From NCBI GenBank assembly GCA_016716235.1, contig JADJWS010000001.1, positions 2,108,001-2,172,000 of the forward strand: 64,000 nt of DNA. The letters are read 5' to 3'. A program made the position numbers and the translations under genes. Under the pieces are notes generated by a model that saw only the letters and a program-made list of their open reading frames with translations, was not told where the DNA came from and did not search any database. Below, piece after piece: positions 25,094 to 32,969 of this stretch. The stretch is from Candidatus Defluviilinea gracilis. Its GTDB lineage: Bacteria > Chloroflexota > Anaerolineae > Anaerolineales > Villigracilaceae. Each line of letters opens with the position of its first letter. Position 1 is the first letter of the stretch.

Positions 25094-27976
25094 ATGTCCA
25101 ATACGATTCTTCGCGCCATGTTTTTGATCATGTTCATGACCTCGCTTCTCTCGCAGGGTCAGCCTGTTCGCGCCGCGCCGCCGTTCCCGCCAGTGGACAT
25201 GTTCCAACTGCCGTGGGAGTTGGGCAAGGCGTGGGTTGCGTATGATGGGTTTGGGCGTCACGCGACCAGCGCGCACAACCCTGCCAACGGCGGAGCGGTT
25301 GATTTTGCGCCGCACACAAACATGAAAAAAGGCGAGAACACATCCAATGCCTGGGTGACCGCTGTTGCCGATGGCACGGTGGTGGCGATTTCCAAATGCC
25401 ATTTGATCATTGCGCACAGCGGCGGCTGGACAAGCGAATACCAACACCTCGCAAATTTTCAAGTGAAGTTGGGCAACGCGGTGACGCGCAATCAACGCTT
25501 GGCAGTGATCGCGAACGCTTCGGCTCAACAGCCCGTGTGCCTCGGCAGTGAAGATCAGGATACGCCGCATTTGCATTTTTCACTACGCCCCAACATGGTC
25601 GGCGCGACGTTCGCGGGTTGGGAGTTCAAATATAACTCGCTGTTCAAAACGACAACCTTTGTCAAGAACGGCAACAGCGTTGGTTTATTCGCGCCCCTCT
25701 TGAATGTGATGGAAACATCCACCACGCCAACGCCGATAACCGCCACACCATCAACTCCAACATTGATTCCAACGGCGACCAGCACCGCGCTATCGGGCCC
25801 GTACATTTCGACGACAGTCAGCGCGCCGAATGTGGCTGTGGGCGACACCGCGCTTGTCACTGTCAATTTGAACAACGTGCCTGCGGAGGGCTACACCAGC
25901 GCGGAGATCACTTGCACTTACAACGCGAGTCTTCTTGAAGCGAGCAACATCACCTTTACGAATCTCTTCGGCGCCGATGCCGCAACGACGATCTTCGGTC
26001 CGCAAGACGGAAGTTTCATCGCCGCCATCGCGGGCAAGAAGGGCAACAGAGCGACCACAAGCGGCACGGTCTTCACTTTCACTGTGAAAGGTCTGCAAGC
26101 GGGATTGACCGCCATTGATTGCACCGCGCGCATCTCGCAAGGCAACGGCGCGTTGACGAGCATCCCCTATGTTGGGACAAGTATCACGGTTCTTGGATCA
26201 TCCACACCGACGCCGCCGGTCACTTCGACGCCTGTGCCTGCCTCGCCCACTTCAACATTGATCCCCACCTCGACCAATCCCTCCGCCACCCCGACGATTG
26301 TCTCCACCCCACTTGGTCCCGGTGACTTGGTCCCTTCGCTGTCTTTCGTTCCAGTTGTCACCGGTTTATCTCAACCGGTCTTGGTCACGAATGCGGGCGA
26401 TGGTTCCGGGCGTTTGTTTGTTCTGGAACGAGTTGGGCGCGTTCGAGTGATCAGCAACACAGGCAGTCTTCTTCCAACTCCTTTTTTAGATCTCACCTCG
26501 ATCGTGGGTTCATCGGGAAGTGAAGAAGGTTTGCTGGGACTCGCCTTTCATCCCAATTACGAATCCAACGGATTATTTTTTGTCGCATACACCGATACGT
26601 CTGGCAATCTCGTTCTTGCAAAGTATTCGGTTTCATCAGACCCGAATGTGGCGAACCCTGCCAGCGCGGTGACCGTGTTGACGATTCCGCATCCGGGCAA
26701 CGCGAATCACAACGGCGGGATGCTTGCCTTCGGCAGTGACGGTTACCTCTACTGGTCAACGGGCGATGGCGGCGGCGGGGGAGATGTTCCCAACAATGCG
26801 CAGAATACGAATGCGCTCTTGGGGAAAATACTGCGCTTGGATGTGAACTCCGGCAGTCCGTATTCGATCCCCTCGGACAATCCGTTCGTTGGCGTCTCAG
26901 GCGCGCGCGGCGAAATTTGGGATTATGGCTTTCGCAACCCCTGGCGTTTTTCCTTTGATCGAGGCACGAGCGATCTGTACATTGGCGACGTGGGGCAGGG
27001 GAGCCGCGAAGAAATTGACTTTGAATCCTCTTCATCATCTGGCGGACTGAATTATGGCTGGCGGGTCATGGAAGGCAGTCTCTGCTTCAACCCCTCCAGC
27101 GGATGCGACACCAGCGGAAAAGTTTTTCCCGTCACTGAATATGACAACACGGGAGTCACCTGCTCGGTGACCGGCGGATACGTCTATCGCGGTTCGCAGT
27201 CTGCGCCGATGACTGGCATCTATTTCTACGGCGATTATTGCAGTGGAGAAATTTGGGGGCTCCTGCAACAATCTCCCGGCGTTTGGGATTCCGACCTCAT
27301 CACGGATACCTCGTTTTTCATCTCCTCGTTCGGCGAAGATGAAGCGGGCGAACTGTATCTCACCGATTATTCGAGTGGCTCAGTGCAGAAGATCATCGGT
27401 CCGAATGCGCAAGTTCCAACGGCAACTTTCACCCCAACCCCGTTCGAGTCGCCCACGCCTATTCCAACATTTACATCCGTTCCCGGCGCCACTCCAACGC
27501 CGACTGTTACAGATATTCCCATCCAAACGTTCACGCCATTGCCTACTGCTACGGCAATTTCCGGCGCGGCAGTCACTGGACAAGTGATCGCCTCAAAAGT
27601 TGTCACTGTGCGATTGTATGACACAAATGACACTTTTGTCTCATCGGTCAATGCGAACCCCGATGGCACGTTCAGGCTTGACGTTGCGGCGGGAACGTAC
27701 ACCATCGTCGCCACTGCCAACGGATTTCTCCGCATTCAAGGGACGATTACACTTTCTGGTGGAGAAACCCATGCCATGCCAGCCATTGCCTTGCTGGCTG
27801 GCGATATTGATGATGACGGTTCCATTGACCAATTCGACGCGATGACCATTGGTTTCGGTTACGGAACCTCCGAACCGCCCGGCGCAGACTTGAACAGCGA
27901 TGGCATCATCAATATTCTGGATTTGGAATTGCTGGCGAAGAACTACCGCAAGACCGGTCCGATCCTGTGGGAATGA
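25094..27976 (+). CDS. Secreted M23 peptidase - cohesin - sugar dehydrogenase - dockerin protein
   Basis: The 960-residue modular exoprotein has a signal peptide (ending PVRAA). An M23-like domain (about 30-200) has the HLHFSLR zinc motif. It is followed by a cohesin-like domain (235-370), a PQQ-type glucose/sorbosone dehydrogenase propeller (410-770, with ERVGRVRVI, NHNGGMLAFG and GYLYWSTGDGGG), a carboxypeptidase-regulatory-like domain and a dockerin (DIDDDGSIDQFDA, DLNSDGIINILDL). The dockerin and cohesin closely resemble those of the gene at 22810, so the modules were duplicated. It may bind the membrane cohesin gene product. The start codon is uncertain (25022, 25082 or 25094); the last gives the best signal peptide. 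Confidence 0.8.
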   Translation: MSNTILRAMFLIMFMTSLLSQGQPVRAAPPFPPVDMFQLPWELGKAWVAYDGFGRHATSAHNPANGGAVDFAPHTNMKKGENTSNAWVTAVADGTVVAISKCHLIIAHSGGWTSEYQHLANFQVKLGNAVTRNQRLAVIANASAQQPVCLGSEDQDTPHLHFSLRPNMVGATFAGWEFKYNSLFKTTTFVKNGNSVGLFAPLLNVMETSTTPTPITATPSTPTLIPTATSTALSGPYISTTVSAPNVAVGDTALVTVNLNNVPAEGYTSAEITCTYNASLLEASNITFTNLFGADAATTIFGPQDGSFIAAIAGKKGNRATTSGTVFTFTVKGLQAGLTAIDCTARISQGNGALTSIPYVGTSITVLGSSTPTPPVTSTPVPASPTSTLIPTSTNPSATPTIVSTPLGPGDLVPSLSFVPVVTGLSQPVLVTNAGDGSGRLFVLERVGRVRVISNTGSLLPTPFLDLTSIVGSSGSEEGLLGLAFHPNYESNGLFFVAYTDTSGNLVLAKYSVSSDPNVANPASAVTVLTIPHPGNANHNGGMLAFGSDGYLYWSTGDGGGGGDVPNNAQNTNALLGKILRLDVNSGSPYSIPSDNPFVGVSGARGEIWDYGFRNPWRFSFDRGTSDLYIGDVGQGSREEIDFESSSSSGGLNYGWRVMEGSLCFNPSSGCDTSGKVFPVTEYDNTGVTCSVTGGYVYRGSQSAPMTGIYFYGDYCSGEIWGLLQQSPGVWDSDLITDTSFFISSFGEDEAGELYLTDYSSGSVQKIIGPNAQVPTATFTPTPFESPTPIPTFTSVPGATPTPTVTDIPIQTFTPLPTATAISGAAVTGQVIASKVVTVRLYDTNDTFVSSVNANPDGTFRLDVAAGTYTIVATANGFLRIQGTITLSGGETHAMPAIALLAGDIDDDGSIDQFDAMTIGFGYGTSEPPGADLNSDGIINILDLELLAKNYRKTGPILWE

Positions 27977-28002
27977 CGCGCGAAAATTGAACGAGTAGAC
28001 CA

Positions 28003-28037
28003 AAGCCCCCGAAGGCGAACCAGCCCGAAGGGGTTTT
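28003..28037 (+). terminator. Possible terminator after the cohesin cluster
   Basis: AGCCCC and GGGGTT arms with GAAGG/CGAAG elements between, followed by TTTTT. The stem is short and imperfect. Confidence 0.4.
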
Positions 28038-28096
28038 TGATTCGCAGTCTTTCGTCAAAATGGAATACAATCAATACATCGTTTGCAAAAATCTTT

Positions 28097-28155
28097 GCCA
28101 CAGAGATCACAGAGACCACTGAGAAAAGCTCTTTTTACTCTGTGATCTCTGTGGC
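28097..28155. repeat. CACAGAGATCACAGAG inverted repeat
   Basis: GCCACAGAGATCACAGAG is the exact complement of CTCTGTGATCTCTGTGGC, enclosing AGCTCTTTTT-like sequence. It is an intergenic palindromic repeat upstream of the 693-residue protein gene. Confidence 0.75.
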
Positions 28156-28198
28156 TTAGCAGAACTCACCACACAAAGCCTAATTCAAGGAGCGTATC

Positions 28199-30280
28199 AT
28201 GGCGGCTCAAAAATATTTCCAATGGCAGAACGATATTTTGCTCAAAGATATTTACCCGATGCGGCTGGTGAAACTGCGCGACGTTCTGGTCTTCTTCAAA
28301 GAAGCCGACCTGTGGGCGGAATATAAAAACAAGGACATTGCCGCGCTGACTGCGGATGTGGCGGAATATAAAAGAGGGATGGAAGCCGCCCGCAAAGCGG
28401 AGATAGATAATTACTCGAAATTAAAAACGTATTTCCTTACGAAAGATGTAAGCGCCGCCTTTGCCAAATACAAACCCGTCGAGCCTGAGGCGATGGCGCT
28501 CATCCAAAAAAATCACGATCTCTTTATCGCGTCGTGGCCCAAGGATATTCGCGGCGAGCGCGGATTCATTCAAAGCCGCATCGAATCGTTCAAGTTGCAG
28601 TTGGGATTCGTGCGCGACCGGGCGCGTTACCTCCAACGCCAGCTCGATGCGATGCTCCCCGAACATCCGAACCGCCCGAAGGTGCAGGCGGAATATAAAC
28701 TTAAAAGCGAATCGTCCATGCCGATGCTGCTGGATGAAATGGAAAAACTGCGCGAGTTCGATCTGTGCTACGACAAACTCGGCGCGCCGAAACTGGAGTG
28801 GTACAAACTCACCAAAGCCGACCCGAACTTCAAAACCTCCGAAGAGGAATTCCTGCGCACTTACGATTCGAAAACACCGGTCACTGTGAAAGATATTGCG
28901 CGTTTGAAAACGGAGCAATACGCCAAGACCCTCGAGGGCAAGGATCAATATCAACTGCTGGCGGATATCCGCGCGCGGTTCGAGAAAGAGCCGAAGCGTT
29001 TCCCGGTCTGGCTTCAATACATGATCGTCCATTTTTCGGGGATGCGCTATAAGTCCGCGCATGGATCGTGGGCAGACCCGAAGGACTTGCTCGCGCGTCT
29101 GCGCGTGGAGGAAGTGAAGAAAGCCCAAGCGGCTCTTTCCGACGGGGAGGTGGAAGCGCGTTGTAAGGAGAAGATCGCCCAGTACGAAGGGGCGGGAGTG
29201 AACAAGCCCGGGCTGGCGAAGGCAACTGAAAAAGTCTGGAAGGATCGCGTCGCGTTGCACATGCAGGGAGTCAAGGCGCGCGGACCGCAGTCCCGCCGCA
29301 TCGGTTTGGACGGCTTGGCGGAAGCGGAAGCCAAATACGAGTTCATGTCCATGACGACCGATCAGGCGTTGGCGAAGTTGGAGGCGATGAAGGGTCAATT
29401 CCCCGCGTGGGCGTGGAAGATGATCGTCTTGCTCACGCCTCTGCGAGTCAATCACGTCACCGCGCCGGGCTGGGAAACGTTCACTGCCGAGGAAGATAAA
29501 GTCCGCTTTGCCGATAAAACTTTCTATCCGCTCCTCAGCAAGTGGGCGACGGATAACACCGGTATGTGGCGACCCGAGCATGGGCAGAGCCACGAACTCA
29601 TCGTCTCGCGCGCGGTGTGCAACGAGACAGCCGAACACCTGCAACACATCCGCGGACATTTACCGCCCGGCGGGTTGACCGAAAACGCGGCGCGATATTT
29701 CAAATTGTTCAAAGCGAAAACCCCCGGCGTCACTTTCATCCGCCCGACGGGAGCGGAGCATTACACACAAGGCGCGAGCATCTTCTGGCTGAGGTTTGTC
29801 GGCGGCGACCCAAGCCCGTGGCAGATCGCCAAAGGTGTGGAAGATGCGAATGGCGAAGGTCTGCTTTCAGGGAGTGTTGTGGGCAAGCAGAAAAAAGATC
29901 GAAGCGGAAAGAACGCGCCCGCCGCTCCTTCGTGGCAATACAAAATGGGCGAGCCGATCACGCGGAGCCGCACTACAGTGGACGCGAACAAGAAACCGAT
30001 CCCTGAACATCAATGGCTGAGGTGGATCCATGAGGCGACAGTCGTTGAAGTGGTGGATACTGCCGACGGTACGTACGTGTACACTTTCGAAACATCCCTG
30101 CCCGATGACTTCCGCGGTACCTCCTGCCTCGGCGTCTTCCGCAACTCGCTCCGCTGGAATCTCGATGACGGCACCGAGGATTTCTACAATCGCTCGTTCG
30201 TCGGCTTTGTGCCGGAAGGTCAGGTTCCGACCGAACATATGAAGACGATGATGGATTGGAATAAGATTCTGGCGAAGTGA
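28199..30280 (+). CDS. Large protein of unknown function with internal duplication
   Basis: This 693-residue soluble, charged protein is not one I recognise. The first half is rich in helix and coiled-coil patterns (LKLQLGFVRDRARYLQRQLD). Two segments resemble each other: FPVWLQYMIVHFSGMRYKSA near residue 270 and FPAWAWKMIVLLTPLRVNHV near 400, each followed by a Trp. Each looks slightly like the box I Arg region of tyrosine recombinases, but I do not see a convincing catalytic set. A GKQKKDRSGKNAPAAPSWQ linker leads to a C-terminal beta-rich domain. GGAG precedes the ATG. No signal peptide is visible. Confidence 0.7.
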   Translation: MAAQKYFQWQNDILLKDIYPMRLVKLRDVLVFFKEADLWAEYKNKDIAALTADVAEYKRGMEAARKAEIDNYSKLKTYFLTKDVSAAFAKYKPVEPEAMALIQKNHDLFIASWPKDIRGERGFIQSRIESFKLQLGFVRDRARYLQRQLDAMLPEHPNRPKVQAEYKLKSESSMPMLLDEMEKLREFDLCYDKLGAPKLEWYKLTKADPNFKTSEEEFLRTYDSKTPVTVKDIARLKTEQYAKTLEGKDQYQLLADIRARFEKEPKRFPVWLQYMIVHFSGMRYKSAHGSWADPKDLLARLRVEEVKKAQAALSDGEVEARCKEKIAQYEGAGVNKPGLAKATEKVWKDRVALHMQGVKARGPQSRRIGLDGLAEAEAKYEFMSMTTDQALAKLEAMKGQFPAWAWKMIVLLTPLRVNHVTAPGWETFTAEEDKVRFADKTFYPLLSKWATDNTGMWRPEHGQSHELIVSRAVCNETAEHLQHIRGHLPPGGLTENAARYFKLFKAKTPGVTFIRPTGAEHYTQGASIFWLRFVGGDPSPWQIAKGVEDANGEGLLSGSVVGKQKKDRSGKNAPAAPSWQYKMGEPITRSRTTVDANKKPIPEHQWLRWIHEATVVEVVDTADGTYVYTFETSLPDDFRGTSCLGVFRNSLRWNLDDGTEDFYNRSFVGFVPEGQVPTEHMKTMMDWNKILAK

Positions 30281-30406
30281 AAGATAGAGGATAGAGAGTA
30301 GAAAGTAGAGAGTAGAAAGTAGATGGTAGAGACTGGAGATTGGTCTGTGAACCTCAGCAGGTATCTCTAGTCTCTAATCATCTAATCTCCAATCTCTTTT
30401 TTTTCC
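30281..30406. repeat. Low-complexity AGAGAGTAGAAAGTAG tract and terminator-like hairpin
   Basis: Purine-rich near-tandem GAGAGTAGAAAGTA units are followed by GAGATTGG ... CCAATCTC and a T8 run. The final hairpin could terminate the upstream gene. Related tracts occur elsewhere in the window. Confidence 0.6.
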
Positions 30407-30433
30407 TGCAACTTTTTCCCACCGACTCCTGTA
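30407..30433 (+). promoter_or_regulatory. ECF-type promoter of the sigma gene
   Basis: TGCAACTTT, 12 bases, CCTGTA. The same two blocks with the same 12-base spacing occur at 32230-32256. ECF promoters typically carry AAC in the -35 element, which fits. The ATG of the sigma gene is 13 bases after the -10 block, so the leader is very short. Confidence 0.6.
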
Positions 30434-30446
30434 CTACAATTCAGCC

Positions 30447-30983
30447 ATGACCGCGCCCACCGACCGCGACTTGATCGTCCGCGCCCGTCGCGGTGACGGC
30501 GGCGCGTTCAGCGAACTCGTCACGCGTTATCAGACCAACGTGTTCAATGTCTGCTACCGCATTCTGCATGAGCGCGGCGAAGCCGAAGACCTGGCGCAAG
30601 AGACGTTCATGCGCGCGTATAATCGCCTCGAGCAGTTCGATCTTGAACGCGAGTTCGGTCCGTGGGTGAGGCGCGTCGCCGCGAACTTGTGCCTCAATCA
30701 TCTCGAGTCGCAGAAGGTCACCGCGCCGCTCGACGAGGATCGGGACGCTGATGAAAGCCAACGACCTGAGAAGCAGGTTGAGGTGCGAGAAAGAAGCGAG
30801 CAAATTCGCGCGGCGCTCGCGTCGTTGCCTCCGCATTATCGAGTCGTCGTCGAACTCAGGCATTATCAAGAAATGTCGTATGATGAAATTGCGGCTGAAT
30901 TGAAAATCCCATTGAGCGACGTGAAGAGTCATCTCTTCCGCGCCCGCAAACTGTTGGCGGAGAAACTCCATGCACCTGACTGA
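30447..30983 (+). CDS. ECF-family RNA polymerase sigma factor
   Basis: The 178-residue product has region 2 (FSELVTRYQTNVFNVCYRIL and DLAQETFMRAYNRLEQFD) and region 4 (LPPHYRVVVELRHYQEMSYD, EIAAELKIPLSDVKSHLFRA) of the extracytoplasmic-function sigma family. It directs RNA polymerase to stress or envelope promoters. A zinc-finger anti-sigma gene overlaps its end by 14 bases, indicating tight coupling. The matching promoter before this gene and before 32291 suggests autoregulation with at least one target. Confidence 0.95.
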   Translation: MTAPTDRDLIVRARRGDGGAFSELVTRYQTNVFNVCYRILHERGEAEDLAQETFMRAYNRLEQFDLEREFGPWVRRVAANLCLNHLESQKVTAPLDEDRDADESQRPEKQVEVRERSEQIRAALASLPPHYRVVVELRHYQEMSYDEIAAELKIPLSDVKSHLFRARKLLAEKLHAPD

Positions 30984-31503
30984 CCACATCTCGGATGTGC
31001 AACTCAACGAATATCTCGATAACGAAATTGCGGATCGCACACACATCGAATCGCATCTTGCTTCATGTGGAGAATGTGCGGCGCGTCTTACCGTGCTTCA
31101 ATCGTTATTCGCCGAACTGGATTCCCTCCCCGAAGCGACTCTCTCCACCGACCTCGCCGCACGCTTCTCTTCGCAGGGACAGCTGACTCCGCAACTCTCG
31201 CGCTGGCTCACACTGACAGCGACTCTCCAAGCCGCGCTCGCGTTGATCGCGCTCATCATCGCCGCGCCGTTCGTATTGAACTTGTTGCCTCCTCTTGAAA
31301 CGCCATCGTTCACCGAAGTATTGATCCAACTCCAATCGCAATGGCTCACATTCTTCAACACATTTACCAATTTCCAATTACCAAGCTTGCCTTCGTTACC
31401 ACCGCTTCAAATCCCCACACTGACTCTTTCCCTCGCCCTTGCTTTTGCATCCCTGCTCTGGCTGGTGGGGAATGGGTTGCTGTTGAGGAAACAAATAAGA
31501 TAA
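30970..31503 (+). CDS. Zinc-finger transmembrane anti-sigma factor
   Basis: The 177-residue product has an N-terminal zinc-binding anti-sigma domain with HIESHLASCGEC (HxxxCxxC) and YLDNEI. A transmembrane helix follows (LTATLQAALALIALIIAAPF), then a Pro-rich extracytoplasmic part and a second helix near the C-terminus (LALAFASLLWLVGNGLLL). It would hold the ECF sigma at the membrane until a signal releases it. It overlaps the sigma gene by 14 bases. Confidence 0.9.
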   Translation: MHLTDHISDVQLNEYLDNEIADRTHIESHLASCGECAARLTVLQSLFAELDSLPEATLSTDLAARFSSQGQLTPQLSRWLTLTATLQAALALIALIIAAPFVLNLLPPLETPSFTEVLIQLQSQWLTFFNTFTNFQLPSLPSLPPLQIPTLTLSLALAFASLLWLVGNGLLLRKQIR

Positions 31504-31603
31504 CCATCGCGCTGAGCGGAGAGCCGAATGCAATTTGAGGCTCGTAGTCGAAGCGCCCTTCGACTGCACTTCGTTCCGCTCAGGGCGAAAATTAGGAGAA
31601 TCC

Positions 31604-32095
31604 ATGACCGACATCATCCGCGTAACACTGCTCGTTACATTGCTCGCCGTTGATTTTGCTTGTTATTTTCTCGTCGTCAGCGCGTTCTTCAACAAACGCG
31701 TCTTGAAAACGCTCAACGTTGCGAAGCAACTTCCCGCGCGTTCCTTGGGCATCGGATTCGTCAATTTCCTATTCTTCGGCACGATCACCGTTGTGTTGTT
31801 CGCAATTGCAGATGGTGCGGAAAATGGCGCGATCAAATTCATCGTAACGATCCCATCGTTATTGCTAGCAACTATTCTGGTAATTCTTCTCAGCCTCGGA
31901 CTTTCCTCGATGGTGAGCATCCTCGGCGAACGGATTTTCCCCGATCTCTCGGCATGGAAGCAATCATTCTGGGGAACGGTCATTCTCACCTTTGCGTCCG
32001 CCATTCCCTTTCTGGGATGGTTCCTGCTCTTCCCATTTGTCGCCCTCACAGGCTTCGGCGCGGTGATATTGGGATTCTTCCAACGCGATAATTAA
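31604..32095 (+). CDS. Four-helix membrane protein in the sigma locus (1)
   Basis: The 163-residue product has four hydrophobic segments, two before and two after a central loop (LGERIFPDLSAWKQSFW). It resembles the protein at 32291 in size, topology and the LGER / FxxxPFLGW patterns, so the two are likely paralogues. No known family is recognised. TAGGAG lies six bases before the ATG at 31604; an upstream in-frame start would read through a CTTCGACT-type repeat. It is probably controlled with the sigma/anti-sigma pair. Confidence 0.75.
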   Translation: MTDIIRVTLLVTLLAVDFACYFLVVSAFFNKRVLKTLNVAKQLPARSLGIGFVNFLFFGTITVVLFAIADGAENGAIKFIVTIPSLLLATILVILLSLGLSSMVSILGERIFPDLSAWKQSFWGTVILTFASAIPFLGWFLLFPFVALTGFGAVILGFFQRDN

Positions 32096-32229
32096 TTTAC
32101 CGCGAAGCCCGCTAAGCACGCAAAGATTCTTTCCTCTTTCTTCTTTCATCCTCCACTTTCCACTTTCCAAGACGCGCTAACCCCGCGTCTTTTCTTTTCA
32201 TCTTTTCATCTATTCACTACTCTCTTCCC

Positions 32230-32256
32230 TGCAACTTTCCCTCTCCCTCCCCTGTA
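32230..32256 (+). promoter_or_regulatory. ECF-type promoter of membrane protein 2
   Basis: TGCAACTTT, 12 bases, CCTGTA: the same blocks and spacing as before the sigma gene at 30407-30433. A GAAAGGA ribosome-binding site and the ATG follow about 30 bases later. Confidence 0.6.
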
Positions 32257-32290
32257 TCCCATACATCAACCAAAAGAAAGGACATTCCCC

Positions 32291-32830
32291 ATGGCTGACA
32301 TCTCCGCCATCTTCTTCATCCTCTTGATCCTCGGCGTCGCGTACCCTGCGATGCTCGCCGCGTGGTGGCTATTGTTCCCTAAACTCATCCAACGCGCGCA
32401 GACCCGCGTCGAAAAATCCCTCGGCGCGACCTTCTGGCTGGGACTTGTCGTCGTCATCGCGCTTGTCATCCCCATCGTGATCCTGTTCGCGTTGCCGCTC
32501 GGTCCCGCCAAATCCCTCGCTTGGATTCTCCTCGGCGCGTCGCTGGTGTTCTCCTCCATCGGCTCCGCTGGCATCGCCGCGCACCTCGGCGAACGGATGA
32601 ACCAAACGGGCAACAACTATTCACCTCTCAGCGCGTTCGTGCGCGGAGCACTGATCCTCGAACTCGCCGCCTTCTTCCCGCTCATCGGCTGGCTTTTCGT
32701 GTGGATTCCGCTCCTCATCACCTCCTTCGGCGCGACCGCGTTTGCGTTGCTGAATTGGATGCCGCGTGTGAAAGCCGTAAACACGGAGACAGGTACACAG
32801 GTAAGCACGTTGAAGGCAGAGAGTGTTTAG
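32291..32830 (+). CDS. Four-helix membrane protein in the sigma locus (2)
   Basis: The 179-residue product has four predicted helices with a central AAHLGERMNQTGNNYSPLSA loop and an FFPLIGWLFVWIPLLITSFG segment, similar to its neighbour at 31604. The function is unknown; a role in envelope stress is inferred only from its ECF-like promoter and location. GAAAGGA lies before the ATG. The C-terminal tail is polar and Thr-rich. Confidence 0.75.
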   Translation: MADISAIFFILLILGVAYPAMLAAWWLLFPKLIQRAQTRVEKSLGATFWLGLVVVIALVIPIVILFALPLGPAKSLAWILLGASLVFSSIGSAGIAAHLGERMNQTGNNYSPLSAFVRGALILELAAFFPLIGWLFVWIPLLITSFGATAFALLNWMPRVKAVNTETGTQVSTLKAESV

Positions 32831-32969
32831 AAAGTCGGAAGTAGAAAGTGGAAAGTAGAAAGTAGATAAGTAGATGAGTAGATAAGTAGACCATCTTCCA
32901 CTTTCTAGTTTCTACACCAACCAATCCTCTAATCCTCCAATTCTCTAATTCTCTAATTCTCCAATCCTC
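32831..32969. repeat. Low-complexity GTAGAAAGTAGATAAGTAG and CTCCAATTCTC tract
   Basis: Purine-rich near-tandem units are followed by pyrimidine-rich CTCTAATTCTCCAATCCTC units, partly complementary. Similar tracts lie at 30281, 48060, 49246 and 54228. No ribosome-binding site is visible for the next gene. Confidence 0.6.

Noticed and set aside
28421..29659. Minus-strand frame of 412 residues opposite the unknown 693-residue protein
   Set aside because: Composition is that of an antisense shadow; the plus strand has a good ribosome-binding site and balanced composition.
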